From: Apophysomyces variabilis
Taxonomy: Eukaryota; Mucoromycota; Mucoromycetes; Mucorales; Mucoraceae
Length of the DNA stretch: 64,000 nucleotides
Direction: 5' to 3'
NCBI GenBank assembly: GCA_002749535.1
Contig: MZZL01000406.1
Coordinates: 223,353-287,352, forward strand
Positions 1-13,397 of the stretch are shown here, piece by piece. The notes under the pieces were generated by a model. The model saw only the letters and a program-made list of their open reading frames with translations. It did not search any database and was not told the origin of the DNA. The translations under genes were made by a program, and so were the position numbers. Every line of letters begins with the position of its first letter. Position 1 is the stretch's first letter.

Positions 1-437
1 CGGTGTATACTTACAAAGTGGATTTTGCTCATCTAAAATCCGAAATCCAACTGTTAGAGAAAAACGACTTTATCATGATGAAGGCTGAAAATGAGCGTTT
101 GCAGGGCGAAATTGAGAAATTAAGACAGAAGCTAAGGGAGGAAATTACAAGGACACAAGCAAATGTGAGATTAGATCTTAATTTGGAAAAGGGCCGAATT
201 CGCGATGAAGCTAGTGCACAGGAAATCAAGATCAAAGAAACCGATACAAGGATTGAGAGTGAAATTGCAGGGTTGCGTACGCAAATGGAAGCCATCAAGT
301 TCCAAATCCTGCAATACATGATCGGTAAGCCATTGGCCGACATAGTAACGATCCTTAAGAATTTTGTTCTTGTTCGTTTAGGTACGATCACAGGTGCGGG
401 CGCTCTGTTTCTCGCCTATTTGCGTATGTTCCGGTGA
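1..437 (+). CDS. DUF1640 / MCUR1-CCDC90 family mitochondrial coiled-coil protein, 3' end
   Basis: The gene enters from the left edge, so its N-terminus, including any mitochondrial targeting signal, is missing. The visible part opens with a YKVDFAHLKSEI segment, runs through about 90 residues of charged coiled coil, and ends in a glycine/alanine-rich hydrophobic helix (GTITGAGALFLAYLRMFR). That order is typical of the DUF1640 family (yeast Fmp32, human CCDC90B/MCUR1), which are inner-membrane proteins with the coiled coil next to a C-terminal membrane anchor. A 57-nt intron at 325-381 is inferred: it has a GTAAGC donor and TTAG acceptor, and removing it joins the coiled coil directly to the membrane helix. 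Because 57 is a multiple of three, the unspliced frame is also open. In this family roles in cytochrome oxidase assembly and calcium uptake have been proposed; which applies here cannot be told. Confidence 0.8.
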   Translation, partial: VYTYKVDFAHLKSEIQLLEKNDFIMMKAENERLQGEIEKLRQKLREEITRTQANVRLDLNLEKGRIRDEASAQEIKIKETDTRIESEIAGLRTQMEAIKFQILQYMIGKPLADIVTILKNFVLVRLGTITGAGALFLAYLRMFR

Positions 438-3400
438 TACCAACCATCATCCTACCGGTCTTTCATCTTCATTCTCTCCTATTAGACCTGTTCATCTGTA
501 AGAATAAAATACAATCTACTTGTCTATTGAATATATTATGTTACTGTATATGAATCTGTCTGCAAATGAATGAGACCCATGACGCCAATTAGCACATAAA
601 GCATGGATGGTGCTTTCTTGCAAACAATGGAATCACAGAGCAACAAATGCTTTCTAGAGTAATACGTTTGCATTATGAGTGATAGCGTGTAACATAGAAA
701 GACTGAGCCGATAGTAGATTTCCTTCATGAAAGCGAAACGTACGTAAAACGCACTATTAAACTAAAACCATCGTTTCCCCAATGAGTACGCTTTATTAAG
801 TAGCAGAATATACTTAACTTATCACCAACCTATCCTCTGCTAACAGTGACTTGGTTAGCTCATCAATGCTAGGGTTCTTGCCAACGATCGGGCGAGAACA
901 GCATACTGGCCGTTTAGGTGGGAATAGACAGATCAGACGGTAATTGCCATGTTCGCAGCTGAGAAACAAGCCATTCTAGTGATCGTAGATTTAAACTTCT
1001 CTACTAGGCATTCATTGAAAGCTGCCAAAGAATTTTCGAAATAGGCTATCTGTTTTTTCCATGGATCAATCCAAAGCACTGGGCGTCAAATGCAAGTCGA
1101 TATGCAGGATATTTCAGGCCGCGAAGCCTCACATGTGTGTTTAGCAACTGTTGTTCTTAGGCTTTGCAACGTACCAAACAGTGGAAAAACATAGATAACT
1201 GACAACATCAGTATGTTTCAAGATGACCAAGGTTAACTATCACGGGTTAGCGGTGAAATTTTGTCATTATTAGCCAGCTCCTTTTACGTTACTATCGCGT
1301 TGTGGACTGCGTTGAATCACTTGCATGGATTCGATCCCATCGACCTAGGGTCAGATGATGAATATTTACCTACTTTGGTTAATATTCAACAAATACAGCG
1401 ATTGCCTTCATTTGTTGCCCTTGTGATGCGTCTCCAATGGAAATGCCAGGGATAACAGAACCGCGCTAGCGATGCAGACTAACAACTCGAAGTTGGTTTG
1501 AAAACCTCACATTGACCAGTTAAGTCATCCATGACCGCTACAAATCTTGTTCAAACCTTCTACGTATAAACTTGATGAAGCTGTTGAGAGTATTGTGTTG
1601 CAACCTTGTAGTATTAAGCGTTAATGCTTAAGTTGTTCTTGGTTTGATTGGCTCAAACTTAAAAGTGGGGCGTACGCACGTACCGCAAACTTTAGTGTTG
1701 TTTTCCGATCTTATGACATGGATAGCTTAACCGTTATCTTAGAAAGCACTGGAATTTCTTTACAATCGAGAGTATTTGCACAGTTCTCCAACAAAGGATA
1801 TGTTTATCCATACCATGTTGTGCTCAATATCGAGTTATAAGACTCAATGAATACTCACAGGAGGAAGTCGATAAGGTTAGAAACCGTTCAAGAGGGGCGA
1901 CTCGGAAGCAAACTTACTTTTCTGTTTTTTCTTCCGTGCTTTTTGCTATATCTGACATGACTACTGACACAGGTCTTCAGACTTCCCATGTTGATTGTGA
2001 TAAAAAGGCTTTTCTTTTTTGGCCTGTTGGAATTCAGTTTGTCACACGTGCACGGATAAAAATATTGGAAAATCTAATATAAACAGCACATTCTTTGACC
2101 GACAAGTCATTGATCTCTTTTTCTTTTGCACTATGAAAAGCGACACAGTACCGTTGTATTTCTTACTTTGCAAACCAAAAGACACTGTAACCATGGCCTC
2201 TCTTATATTTGACCAAGACATCGAACATCAGCTCTGTTCGCGCAGGTTTCGTTGGGAATCACGACCAAATATGTATCCCAGAAATGTCAAGCCTAACCGA
2301 ATTACGTGTCTGGATACTATCTTTGAAGAAGACAGCGAGAATCCCGTTTAATAAAGCTGTAAACTTTTGTTTTTCATTCCGCTATTTATATCCCCTCATT
2401 TGACAAACAGCCAAATGCTTCATTTTTCTTCTTTGTGTTAATAAAGCTTTTTCTAATTTCATATATATTTTCATGGCAGCGGCGTTAATAACGTTGGATG
2501 CAAGCGAACATTTCGTGATATTACAGGATTATATCATTGAGATTCATGAGAACCTTGTTATCGCGCATTAATCATGTTTTCATGCAAGAAAAATGCATTA
2601 AGGCTTCTCGCACTTGTTGCTAATTGAGGCGTACTCACACTTTGCGCCAGTGAAAGTATAACGTTCTTTCCTTCCATTGCTATCTATCCTTAGGATTAGC
2701 GCTTCCGTAATGCTTAGCGAAGGCAGTTGTTTCATTAATTATATACCTACATCTGTATACCCTGAAAATGAAAAAAAAGCGCCACCAACTGTATTCTGAT
2801 GCGGTTAACGGTGTGACATCTTTTAATTTTATAAGCTTCAAAGTTATTGAATTGCCGTAAGCAGAGAAGAATTATTACAGATGATGCATTGAACAATAAA
2901 AGGTACATTCTCTCTAACTGTTAAGTCTGCATTGGATTTCCAGCTCAATCAAGGCACATAGAAGGTAATGATTTGTTGGTCCTGTTCTACGAGACGAATC
3001 GTATGTATCACGTGGGGTTCAGGTTACTTATTATATGAAATTTCACTCCACAAGATAGAGGTTAAATGTGTCTAGATTATGAAGCTGGATATCACATCTG
3101 AGATTCTTTGCAGAACTACATGCACAACCATACATTTGCCTTAAATCTTGGATTTAAGACGAAACAATTACATCATCGTGCTTTAAAAGTTCAACTTGAT
3201 GGAAACAGAGCTTAAGTGGCCGGCTAGTTTTATGATGGTCTTGAGTCAATGATCTATTCATTACTCATTTTTAATTGACAGCTACCAGAGCAACAAACCG
3301 ATCAGTTAATCTGGTTATATGGAAAGCATTGAATGTATCAGTCATCTTTTGCAAATAAGAATAATTGCGTGACATGCAGCGTCGCGTAGATAACGTACTG

Positions 3401-4431
3401 TATTGTCAGAAGTTTCCTGGAAATACAGGTACGAGTCTTCCGAGTGGAAACCTGGACAAGTTAATGTTTTTCTGGCAGGCATTATGCCGCATTTAAAAGA
3501 TAGTATTGTTTATTTACCTGTCTGTCTTAATTCTGTTTAACCTTCCCTAAGATAACCAAAATCTAAATCCCATCGCACATATTGAAAGATGATATTTTGG
3601 TTGGCCTTGACCACCCCAAGATACGATGTCGGCATGATGATCGTGTCCACGACGACATGCCTTAGAGTTGTTTCTATTTTTTTTTTGGTGCCCAAGTTTA
3701 TGCAAAGCGTCTAATTACCATGGACCCTCAATTTATTTTAGTCAACACTGACTGGTTATTTATGCTGCGGGCTTATATGAATGCATACAGCAGCAGGAAC
3801 CGAAGAAGAAGTACCTCTAATGTAGCACATTATCGAATCGTGAAAAAAAAAAACAATTGTTCTCATTTTCCATAGGTTTCTGTGTCACTGTAGCATAAAA
3901 TGAAGCATCGTGTCTGATTTATAGTAGGATTCAGTTTCAGTACCTAAGCATCGTGTCAATAGCGTCCCTCTATTCCGAAAAGGAAACGCAGCGTCATAGA
4001 GCTGTTGTCTGTTTTCGATCCCCGTTCTCTGATTCCGACAGTAGCTCTGGTTTTGGCATATAGCTGTTGTTCTGTAGGAGTTTTTAAGTAGTATTCTTGG
4101 ACTGGAACGGGAAGGAATACCACGTAAATTGTAAGGGTTTAGATGTCTATTCTTTAAAGGTCTATATTTGTTTCGTTTCGTTTCGTTTTCTTTCCAAGAT
4201 AATCAGGTACCACTTTTCTGTGACTTTTGGTGTCAGACCGGGAATGAACCCAAACCGGGAAGCGAAATCCTTTACGAACGCTTTTTTCCCCTCCCCCCTC
4301 TTTCAACGACCATTCCCAAGGGACGTTAAACCAAGTCCCTCTTTTAAATTCCCCTTCTTTCCCCTTGGAACGTCGTGCCTGTGCATAGTAAAAACCCAGA
4401 CTAAGCGTTACCCTCTTGTTCTTCCGTCGAG
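438..4431. other. Gene-free 4 kb interval
   Basis: No reading frame here shows recognisable protein similarity, and splice-consistent exons were not found on either strand. The longest open frames (about 110 aa near 2019-2351 and 4097-4435) have no domain and look like chance. The last 300 bases before the myosin start are pyrimidine-rich, with three tandem TTTCG units near 4171-4185, and probably hold the myosin promoter and 5' UTR. Confidence 0.5.
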
Positions 4432-7400
4432 ATGACTTCGCCAAACTCAACTCAGCTCCTTGACGTGTATACTAAGGGAACTCAGGCGTGGTTTACAGAT
4501 GAAAAGGAAGGATGGGTGTCTGCATCCGTCCTGTCCAAAACTGTAGATGCCACATCGGTCAAGATCGTATTCCAGTCCGACGAAGAACCTGGAAAAGTAA
4601 GGCTAGAGAACAATCCATCTTTCGCTCATCCATCACCTAGGAACATGTCTTCGAGACATCGATGGCAGAGCTAGAGAAGACAAAGGGTGCGAATTTACCT
4701 CCACTTCGCAACCCACCTAAGATGGAGAATACCGATGACCTTACCAACCTCAGTTACTTGAACGAACCGTCAGGTCAGGACTTTTGATCCGCCCTTCACG
4801 TGCTGAATATCTTCTTATCGCAGTCCTTAATACCATCCGAACCAGATACCATGAGCGTAATATTTATACCTACTCCGGCATTGTGTTGATCGCTGCAAAT
4901 CCGTTTGCTCGTGTGCCGCTCTATGAACCAGAGATCATCCAGCAATATTCTGGGCGTCGGCGGGGTGAATTAGAACCTCACTTATTCGCCATTGCAGAAG
5001 ACGCTTATCGATGTATGATTCGCGAAAAGTCGAACCAGACGATTGTGGTTTCCGGAGAGAGGTAAGGCACATCCAATAAACTTCTTGGGAGCTGAATAGG
5101 ACGCAGTGGTGCTGGTAAAACTGTGAGTGCCAAATATATCATGCGTTATTTCGCCACGGCCGATGATAAGGAGGCGACGGGCAAGAATTCCAAAAGCGGT
5201 GAAGGGATGACGGAGGTCGAAGAACAAATTCTGGGTAAAATAGCAGTAATTATATTTTTTCGACTAAAAAGGAATCATTAGCTACCAATCCTATCATGGA
5301 AGCATTTGGTAACGCAAAGACAACTAGAAACGATAACAGTTCACGATTTGGAAAATATATCGAGGTTTGAGCAAGCAAAATGCCAAATAACAGCAAGGCT
5401 AAATATGCAATAGATTCAATTTGACAAAAAATATAATATCGTCGGAGCAAAAATTAGAACATACCTCTTGGAACGATCTCGACTTGTGTTTCAACCAGAA
5501 ACCGAGCGAAATTATCATATTTTCTATCAGGTACGTATATCTGTTTGAAGACGATTCGGATTGTTAAGCTTTGGCTGTAGCTATGTGCAGGTGCTCCAGC
5601 CGCAGAAAGAGCTGATCTTGGCCTGAAGGAGTGGACACAATTTAACTATTTGAATGGGAGCGGAACAGGCGTAATCCCAGGAGTAGATGATGTGGAGGAG
5701 TTTGAATTGACGCAGAAATCATTATCCTTAGTCGGCATTTCAGTACAGACCCAATGGCAGATCTTCCGTTTATTAGCGGCTCTCCTTCATATCGGCAACA
5801 TTGAAATCGGAGGACGAGGCGATGCCACTCTTGCGGACGATGAACCTTCGCTAGAATTGTCCACTAAATTGCTTGGTATTAACAAGGCCGAATTCAGAAA
5901 ATGGATTGTCCGCAAACAAATTATCACTCGTTCCGAGAAAATTGTAACAAATCTGAATCCAACACAGGCACAGGTTGTGCGAGATTCAGTGGCTAAATAT
6001 ATATATGCCAACTTATTCGAATGGCTAGTCAGCGTCGTCAATAACAGCTTGTCATGCTCCGATGCAGAAAGCGTGGCAACGTTCATTGGTGTGCTTGATA
6101 TTTATGGTTTTGAACATTTCAAGAAAAATTCATTCGAACAGTTCTGTATCAATTACGCCAACGAAAAACTTCAGCAGCAGGTAGAAGACGCGATATGCTA
6201 AAACAATAATTGTTAATTCGGCCTATAGTTCAATCAACACGTGTTCAAACTCGAGCAAGAGGTAAAGCAGATTTACAATCGATTTAATGTAAACGCATGT
6301 TTGTTTTAGGAATACGTACGAGAACAAATTGACTGGAAATTTATTTCGTTCAGTGACAATCAGAAATGTATCGAGATGATTGAAGCTAAGCTGGGTATAC
6401 TGTCCTTGCTTGATGAGGTAAACTTGCTCTAATGGCTACTCTGAGATGTTAATATCTACAACAGGAATCTCGTCTTCCGTCCGGAACGGATCAAGGTTTC
6501 TGCAATAAATTATATTCCAACTTTAATGCGCCGGCTTATCAGGACTATTTCAAAAAGCCGCGATTTTCAAACAATGCATTCACTGTATGCCATTATGCTC
6601 ACGATGTGCAATATGAAGCAGATGGTTTTCTGGACAAAAACAAAGACACGGTGCCTGAGGAGCACTTGGCACTTATCCAAAATGCTGAATCTGCGTTTTT
6701 GGTTGATATGATACAGACAGCAACCAGTCTCATTTCTGCAAGTGCTGCCTCCAGTCCTGTAAGATAAGATTGCTATTGATTGTACATCGTCTCACACATA
6801 ATATTTAGTCGGACAACCAGAAACGACAAAGTGCTGCCAAGAAGCCAACGCTGGGTTCCATGTTTAAGGTAAGCGTAGCAAGTGACATGGTATTGGCAGC
6901 TGACATTGGTTACAGCTTTCCCTAATTAATCTAATGGACACGATCGGACAAACCAATGTTCACTATATTCGTTGTATTAAACCTAACGAAGCCAAAGTAG
7001 CGTGGGCATTTGAAGCGAACATGGTTCTTTCACAGCTGCGTGCTTGTGGTGTTTTGGAAACTATCCGCATCAGTTGTGCTGGTTACCCGACCAGATGGAC
7101 GTTTGAAGAGTTTGCAGATAGGTAAGAACTAAGATGGAACCTGAATACAACCGGGATTACTAAACATGGTATATTGATGCAACAGATACTACGCGTTAGT
7201 CAATTCTCAGTACTGGGATCCCAAAAACAACCCGGATATTCGCAAACTTTGCATGGTCATTTTGGATACTTACATCAAGGATCCAGACAAATACCAGATT
7301 GGTTTGACAAAGCTGTTCTTCCGCGCTGGCCAGGTACGAGGGAGAAAAGAATCAATGATGGGTATCTGAGTTCATTCGTTATTTTTCGCAGTTAGCCTAC

Positions 7401-10063
7401 ATGGAGAAGTTAAGATCGGATCGATGGAATGAGTGTGCTGTTGTGGTTCAAAAGAATGTGCGACGGTACATTGTTCGTATCCGGTATTTGAGAATAAGAG
7501 AAATGGTGACGAAATTGCAGCAAATTGCCAGGCGGAAGATGGGAGTACGAAAACTTGAAAAGTTAAGGCAAGAAAGAGCAGCCGTTGTGATCCAAAAATA
7601 CTGGAGGAGATATATTGTTCGAAAACGATATTTGCGGCAACGCGCTTTGATTGTTCAGTTGCAAGCAGGTAGAGTCATGATTTACCAATGAACACGGCGT
7701 TGTGACACTGCAATTTCAGGTACAAGGGGTCTTGTTGCCAGGAAACGGTTTGCACGTTTACGTGAGCACAATGCAGCTACTCGGATACAGGCCGTTATTC
7801 GAGGATGGTAAGTGGATCACAAGAGCAACTTGACATTAATTTCAATGCAGGACTGTCCGTAAACGATACCAGGCTCAGCGTAATCATATGATTCGCATTC
7901 AGACTTGTGTCCGACGTCGTAACGCGCGAAAGCAGTTAATGGCTATGCGAGCGGAAGCACGTTCTGTGAGTCATTTCAAGGAAGTGTCTTATAAACTCGA
8001 GAACAAAGTTGTCGAGCTGGCCCAAAGCTTAAAACAGCAAAAGGATGAGAAGGCAAAACTTAAGAAAAAGGCAGTGGAGCTTGAAGCTCAAGTTCGATCA
8101 TGGGTTGAAAAGTACGAAAAGCTGGACAAGAAATCTAAAGATATTGGAACCAAGATCAGCAGTACGCAGGATCATCAAAATGGCTGGTCTTCCATTCAAC
8201 AAGAGCGGGATCGCCTTCAGAGCGAGTATATCGCATCTTTAAGCAAAATTAAGTCCCAAGACAAGGAGATTAGTTGCTTAACGAAAGAGTTGACGTTGCA
8301 AAAAGAAGAAATCTCGAAATTACGTCAAGCCTCGCAAACAGTGGTGAAAACTGTGCAGGAACCGGAGATGAAAGAACTGAAGAAACAGGTCTCCGCACTC
8401 AAGGCACAGTTATCTCAAACCTTCAAACCCTCGCGACGACAACAATCGTTAAGTTCAAGCATCCGAAATTCATCCCAGGTTCGTAGACCAGGAGAGAAAG
8501 GTGGCGTCACACGGGCAGCCGCTACAGCTGCCTATCGACGTGAAGCTGCTGCAAAGAAGCCAAATCCACAGGATGGTATGTCTGCGGAAGAAGCATCGGC
8601 AACAGCAGCACAGATTGATAGTCTACGTGTTGGCGATGTGAAACATGACCAAAATCTTCACGAGCTCTTGCAGGACGAACTATTGATTCAGCAGGAGATC
8701 ATTGAAACTCTCGTCGAATCTTTAGAGGCACCCTTGCCTAACCCTCAGGAGCCGCTTGAACATAAAGATATTGTGTTCCCTGCTCATGCTATTGCTCAAT
8801 GCATTTCTTTGATGTGGAAACATGGATATCTCACCCAATCGGAACGCTTGTTGTTCTCTGTCCTCAACGCTATAGACAAGCATTGTTCGGTGAGACTTTT
8901 CTGAATGGTTATTTTTGCTGTTCCCTAACAATTACCTGGCTTTGTAGAGTTATAAGGCGGATGATGCCATCATCCCTTGTGCTTTCTGGATGATGAATGC
9001 CTATGAATTACGATCGTTGATTTGTTCTATCGAACAAGGACTGGAAAGCGAACTTCAAGCAAACTCAACGGAAGAACAACGAGCAGTGAACTGGCGGGAC
9101 GTTGAGAAGATGATAGGCACTGCTAAATTCGAAGTCCAATGCTTGGAAGATAATATCTATTGCCACCTACTGACCGAGTTGAAGACCAAATTGAGCAAGA
9201 TGGTTATCCCGGCTGTTATTGAAAGCCAGCCACTTCCTGGCTTCATGACAGCTGATTCCGGCCGCTTCTTCAAACAAGGCGCTACAGCCCAGGCAGCTGT
9301 CTCCACAGAAGATATGTTGCAGTTTTTGAACCAAGTCCATCGGGGAATCCGGTACTATGAAATCGAGGCATCTGTAACCGGGCAGGTGTTCAGCGAACTT
9401 TTCCATTATATTGGAGTGACTGCATTCAATGATCTTCTCATGCGACGAAACTTTAATTCGTGGAAAAGAGGTACAGAATATGAGGAAATGCATGCTTTTA
9501 TACTTAAAAATATCATAGCAATGCAAATACAGTGCAACGTCACGCGGTTGGAAGAATGGTGCAAGGGCCGTCAGTTAGAAGAAATAGCGCTCAATCTAGA
9601 TCACCTGAATCAGGCAACAAGGTTACTACAAATGAAGAAGGCCAGTGTGGCCGATATCAATACCATCTTCGATGTGAGCTATATCTTGATGCCGATTCAA
9701 ATCCAGAGATTGATGCAGAACTATCACGCGGCGGACTATGAGGTGGGTGGTCCGATGAAATAAATAGATGTGTGAGAGCGTACACTGAACCTTTTCTTTG
9801 TTAGCCTCCTATTGGTGGGGATGTGATGAAAGCGGTGGCATCCCGAGTGACCCACGGTGAAACACTTTTCTTAGACCAAGTATCCTTAGAAGAACATTTC
9901 TATGATGTTCCTGAAACACGCCACGAACTGTCGCTTGGCAACTATTTACCTGCATCGGTAAGAGGTTATTCGTTACACAAAAACTAGAGAGCGCTGTCTT
10001 ATTTTGCCGTTTTAGTTGAATTTACAGCACATCCGGCGATTGATGGCCATGTCCCAATCCTAG
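4432..10063 (+). CDS. Class V myosin heavy chain
   Basis: Actin-based motor that carries vesicles and organelles along actin cables toward growth sites. Nineteen exons join to 4713 nt (1570 aa), in phase throughout: 4432-4596, 4641-4773, 4824-5061, 5107-5234, 5282-5364, 5414-5530, 5581-6180, 6229-6261, 6310-6417, 6465-6758, 6809-6868, 6916-7121, 7186-7333, 7392-7668, 7720-7807, 7851-8889, 8948-9742, 9805-9957, 10016-10063. The order is class V: short N-terminal domain, motor with P-loop GESGAGKT (about 177-184, split by an intron), switch I NDNSSRFG (238-245), switch II DIYGFE (461-466), six IQ motifs (about 785-927) for calmodulin-like light chains, coiled coil (about 930-1110), and a C-terminal dilute (DIL) cargo domain ending [12 protein letters not shown]. 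The length matches yeast Myo2 (about 1570 aa). The start is the first ATG before the class V N-terminus. Sec2, its likely Rab partner's activator, is encoded at 34.5-36.4 kb. Confidence 0.97.
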
Positions 10064-10261
10064 ACGGGAATGTGGTATCCGGGTAAATCAGTCGTGATTG
10101 ATTCGACCATTATCATCGTAATTTTACAATAAAAAAATGTTACCCAATGTACACGGGGATGTCACTGCTTTTATGCCCTTTTACAACTCCTTTTAAGCAC
10201 TGCACAAAAATGAATTCCGTGCTCCTTTTTTTTTTCCTTTCCTCAACTTTTTTTTTTTTTA

Positions 10262-11721
10262 GCCATTTCCTCTCCGCTACCACCAGGTAAGTCAAACTCC
10301 GTTCAAAGACTCTTGGCAAACATCGGGAGTTCCTTTGCTATTAGGTTGGGAAGCAAAGCAAACAGCAGACGGTCGATAGTAAGTGATTCATCTCGGTTTG
10401 GGGGGGGCTTTTGATGCTATGTGAACGGGATCGATTGATTTATCTTGGAAAAGTTATTTCATTGACCACAATACCCGGCAAACCACATGGGAAGATCCTC
10501 GTAGCAAGGGTTATGGGGGTTCACCTGTACCACCTGCGTATGGAACGCCACCCCAACAGCCGCAACAAGCGCCTTACGGTGCTACTGGTGGTTATCCTCC
10601 ACAGCAACCTCAGCAACCTTATGGCTATCCTCCTCAAAGTCAAGGCTATGGTTCAGGTCCTGCCTATCCTCCTCCACCTCAACAACAACCCTACGGTGGT
10701 AGTTATCCTCCGCCTCCACAGCAACAAGCACCTTATGGAGGACCTAGCTATCCTCCTCCACCTCAACAGCAGGCTCCTTATGGCAGCGCATACCCTACCC
10801 CACCATCAGCACCCGCACCACAGCCTTATGGTGGTAACGGCAGTTACCCTCCTGCTCCTCAGCAAGGCGGTTATCCGGGCGGATATCCGCAGACATATCC
10901 CCCACCACCGCCTGCAGGGTACCCTCCACAACAACAACAGCAGCAGCAGCAACAAGGTGCATATGCCCAAGCCCCAAAGAAACCTGGCATGTCCAACGGC
11001 ATGAAATTGGCAGCTGGTGTAGCAGCTGGCGGTCTGGCTGGATTGGCTATTGGCGAATTTATTGAACATGAGAAAGATCAAAATGAGCGTATAGATCGGT
11101 TAGAACAGGAACAAAGGGAACAAGAAATGCGTAAGTATCCAAGCAATAAGAAAGAGCAAAGAAAAGGAAAACCTTGTTTGTTTATGATCACCTTACTCAT
11201 CTTCTAATGCACCTCGTTTTTCTTTAATTTTCTCATGGCTAGGCCCACCACAACCATCCTATGGCGGTGGATATGGTGGCTATGAGCAAGGTGCATACGC
11301 TGCAGCTCCACCACCAGCTCCTGTCGATGATGGCACGACCACCACGATTATTAAGGAAGATGGTGGCTGGTTTAGACCTGACAAGGAAACGATTGTGACC
11401 ACAAGTAAGCTTGATAAAAATTTAAGTTTCAAATCGATGAGAGGAATTTTTTTTCCCTTGGTTTTGCTAACCGAATTTTTGTTTTTTCTACTTTCCACGC
11501 TATTAGATGCTTACGGTGACACCACTGTTGTTGAAACTAAGGATGGATGGTTCCATGACGAGACAACAGGTACTAAAGCAACAAAAGATTTGCCTAGGGC
11601 GGGGAGAGGGGAGGAGGAAGTACCACTTAAGAAAATTTACTGAAAATACTTGTTCTTATTAGTCACGGAGACGGATCGCTATGGCGACACCACGGTGACG
11701 GAGGAAGACAGCTGGTTTTAA
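10262..11721 (+). CDS. WW-domain protein with GYPP repeats, glycine zipper and repeated acidic W-F tail
   Basis: Function unknown. Exons seen: 10262-10286, 10345-10378, 10454-11130, 11243-11404, 11507-11569, 11663-11721. The first three encode one WW domain (LPPGWEA ... GRYYFIDHNTRQTTWEDPR), which binds proline-rich peptides; its tyrosine pair and both tryptophans are present. A roughly 170-residue tail of YPPPP/QQQ repeats follows, then a glycine-zipper-like segment (AAGVAAGGLAGLAIGEFI) suited to membrane insertion or helix packing, then a charged helix. The end carries degenerate repeats of YGDTTV followed by an acidic stretch and a W-F pair, each roughly on its own exon. The start codon is not resolved: the frame is open back into a poly-T tract at 10246-10260 with no in-frame ATG, so a short upstream exon probably exists. 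The WW domain could bind proline-rich tails such as those on the nearby 64-aa protein; that is inference. Confidence 0.75.
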
Positions 11722-11877
11722 ATGCTACAATGAGTCGGAACGTAATGACAATAATAGATTGCAGTGGTACACACGTCTTACATACTCTTTTCCTGAGTTT
11801 CGTTTCTTTATTTTTGTTTGGTATATACGTTTGCTTTTGTTTCTTTTTTATCTTGTTTATGGCGTGAGTAGTATATA

Positions 11878-11922
11878 GTGTGAGAGTGTGTGTGCGTGAG
11901 AAAGAGAGAGAGAGAGAGAGAC
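11878..11922. repeat. GT/GA microsatellite
   Basis: A run of GTGTGAGAGTGTGTGTG passes into (GA)n between two convergent genes, in the shared 3' region. It is a simple repeat with no further signal. Confidence 0.8.
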
Positions 11923-12121
11923 ATCTTCATTAGATCTTTGCCCGTTCCTTTTTTCTTCTTTTTCCAAGGTTGCCGTTGTATCGGTTCTAAGCAAGGAAAC
12001 AAGAAAAAAAGGAGGAAAAGAATTGGGTATCGTATTACAAAAAGGAAAAAAGGGTAGACCAGCTGTAAATTAAGGGAAAAAATTAAAACAAAGAAAGGGA
12101 TAAGTATTAAAGCTTGAGATT

Positions 12122-13397
12122 TCATGGTCTTTTGTCCAGCTTTCGTTCCAATTGGTCTAATCGACTCATGAGTTCAGCCAGGACCGAAGCAGGTTTTTGT
12201 TGTTGCGATGGTGTTGGTGGCGTTGATGGTAATGATTGATCTTGCTGCCATCTCTCAGACGAACCAGTCGTCTTGAAGGGTTTATCATTGTTATTGTTAT
12301 TCCCTGATGGCTGTTGTAAACGTTCCAGCTCTGTCACTCGGTTTAGACATTCTCTAAGACGGCCTTGGAACTGCTGTTCAATAGCATCCTTCATGTAAGT
12401 TCGAACGAGGGCTTCCACCATGACACTGGAAGTTTGTAAAGTTTTCATCAAGGTGGAGGATCGGCGAATCTGGTCATCCAAGGTGGATTTGAGTCTTCTT
12501 GTTTGTTCGAGGTTATCATACAGATGTTCAAATGGCAAAAGGAATTGTTGTTTTTGGGTGAGATGTCGTTGCTGCTGCTGTTGCTGCTGTTGGTGCTGGG
12601 ATAGGACAATGGGCGGACTTGGAAAGTTGATCCCAGTCGAGGTGGCAGGCACGAGTGTTGATCGCTTCATGACCTTGTGTGGGCGGTTACCATTGATAGT
12701 CGCTGTTCGCCGAGCGTGTAACGGTGCCGATTGGATGCTAACGTTTCGTTGATCGTAGGACGGTGTACTAATGGTGAGATGTGGTGTTGCTTTATTTCCT
12801 TGTTTGGGCGCCAGGCGTTTTAGCAGCAGAGATGAAGGTTTAGGTAACGTCGAGGAACTGTATCACAAAAAATCAATTTGTTTAATTCCCGTGTAAGATT
12901 AGCAAAAAAAAAAGCAAATTAGCTTACCGTTCCTCTGCTGGTGGTGATAAGCGAATGGAAGGTTTGAGGAACCATTCGCGTCCGTCAAGTCGTGTAGGTG
13001 CTAAGTCTTGTTCTAGTACATGCTTGGGACAAGGACGAAGGTTAGGGATTTGCTGGAGCCACGGATCGGCTGCACCAGTCAAAGCATCTCGGTCGGTCAA
13101 TCGACATAATTCGACCAGAGCAGTCAAACGGCGTTTACACGCGATATCGGCCACTCCCTTGGTCATCAAGTAGCAACGGCCAAGTTGGTCTTTGCAGAAG
13201 TAACTGGGATGTTCGCGATAGACAGGGATCAAATCGTCTGCCAGGTTAAAGAGATGAGTCAAGTCCTGAATACTGAAGAAGTGGATCGTGCTTTCTTGGG
13301 TTGTCAACGGTGGCGTTACTGGAGTAGGAAACTGATACAGACAGAATGGGATGGGTGGATGATGGTATTCACCGAGTACGATGGTGTGGATCTTCAT
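12122..13397 (-). CDS. Hypothetical protein with Q-rich segment and coiled coil
   Basis: I do not recognise this 401-aa protein. Two exons (12928-13397 then 12858's neighbour 12122-12857 on the minus strand) flank a 70-nt intron with GTAAGC donor and TACAG acceptor; the joined length is exactly 402 codons. The first 155 residues look globular and include a cysteine-containing stretch (SYFCKDQLGRCYLMTKGVAD) and a conserved-looking WFLKPSIRLSPP. The middle has a nine-glutamine run, then about 100 residues of predicted helix (LYDNLEQTRRLKSTLDDQIR ...) that resembles a coiled coil, a polar N/P/Q linker and a final short leucine-zipper-like helix (LAELMSRLDQLERKLDK). This architecture suits a scaffold or chromatin-complex subunit, but nothing proves a function. 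It converges with the WW gene, leaving 400 bp for both terminators. Confidence 0.7.

Noticed and set aside
4097..4450. Open frames on both strands just before the myosin start
   Set aside because: No similarity; the region is a pyrimidine-rich promoter/leader.
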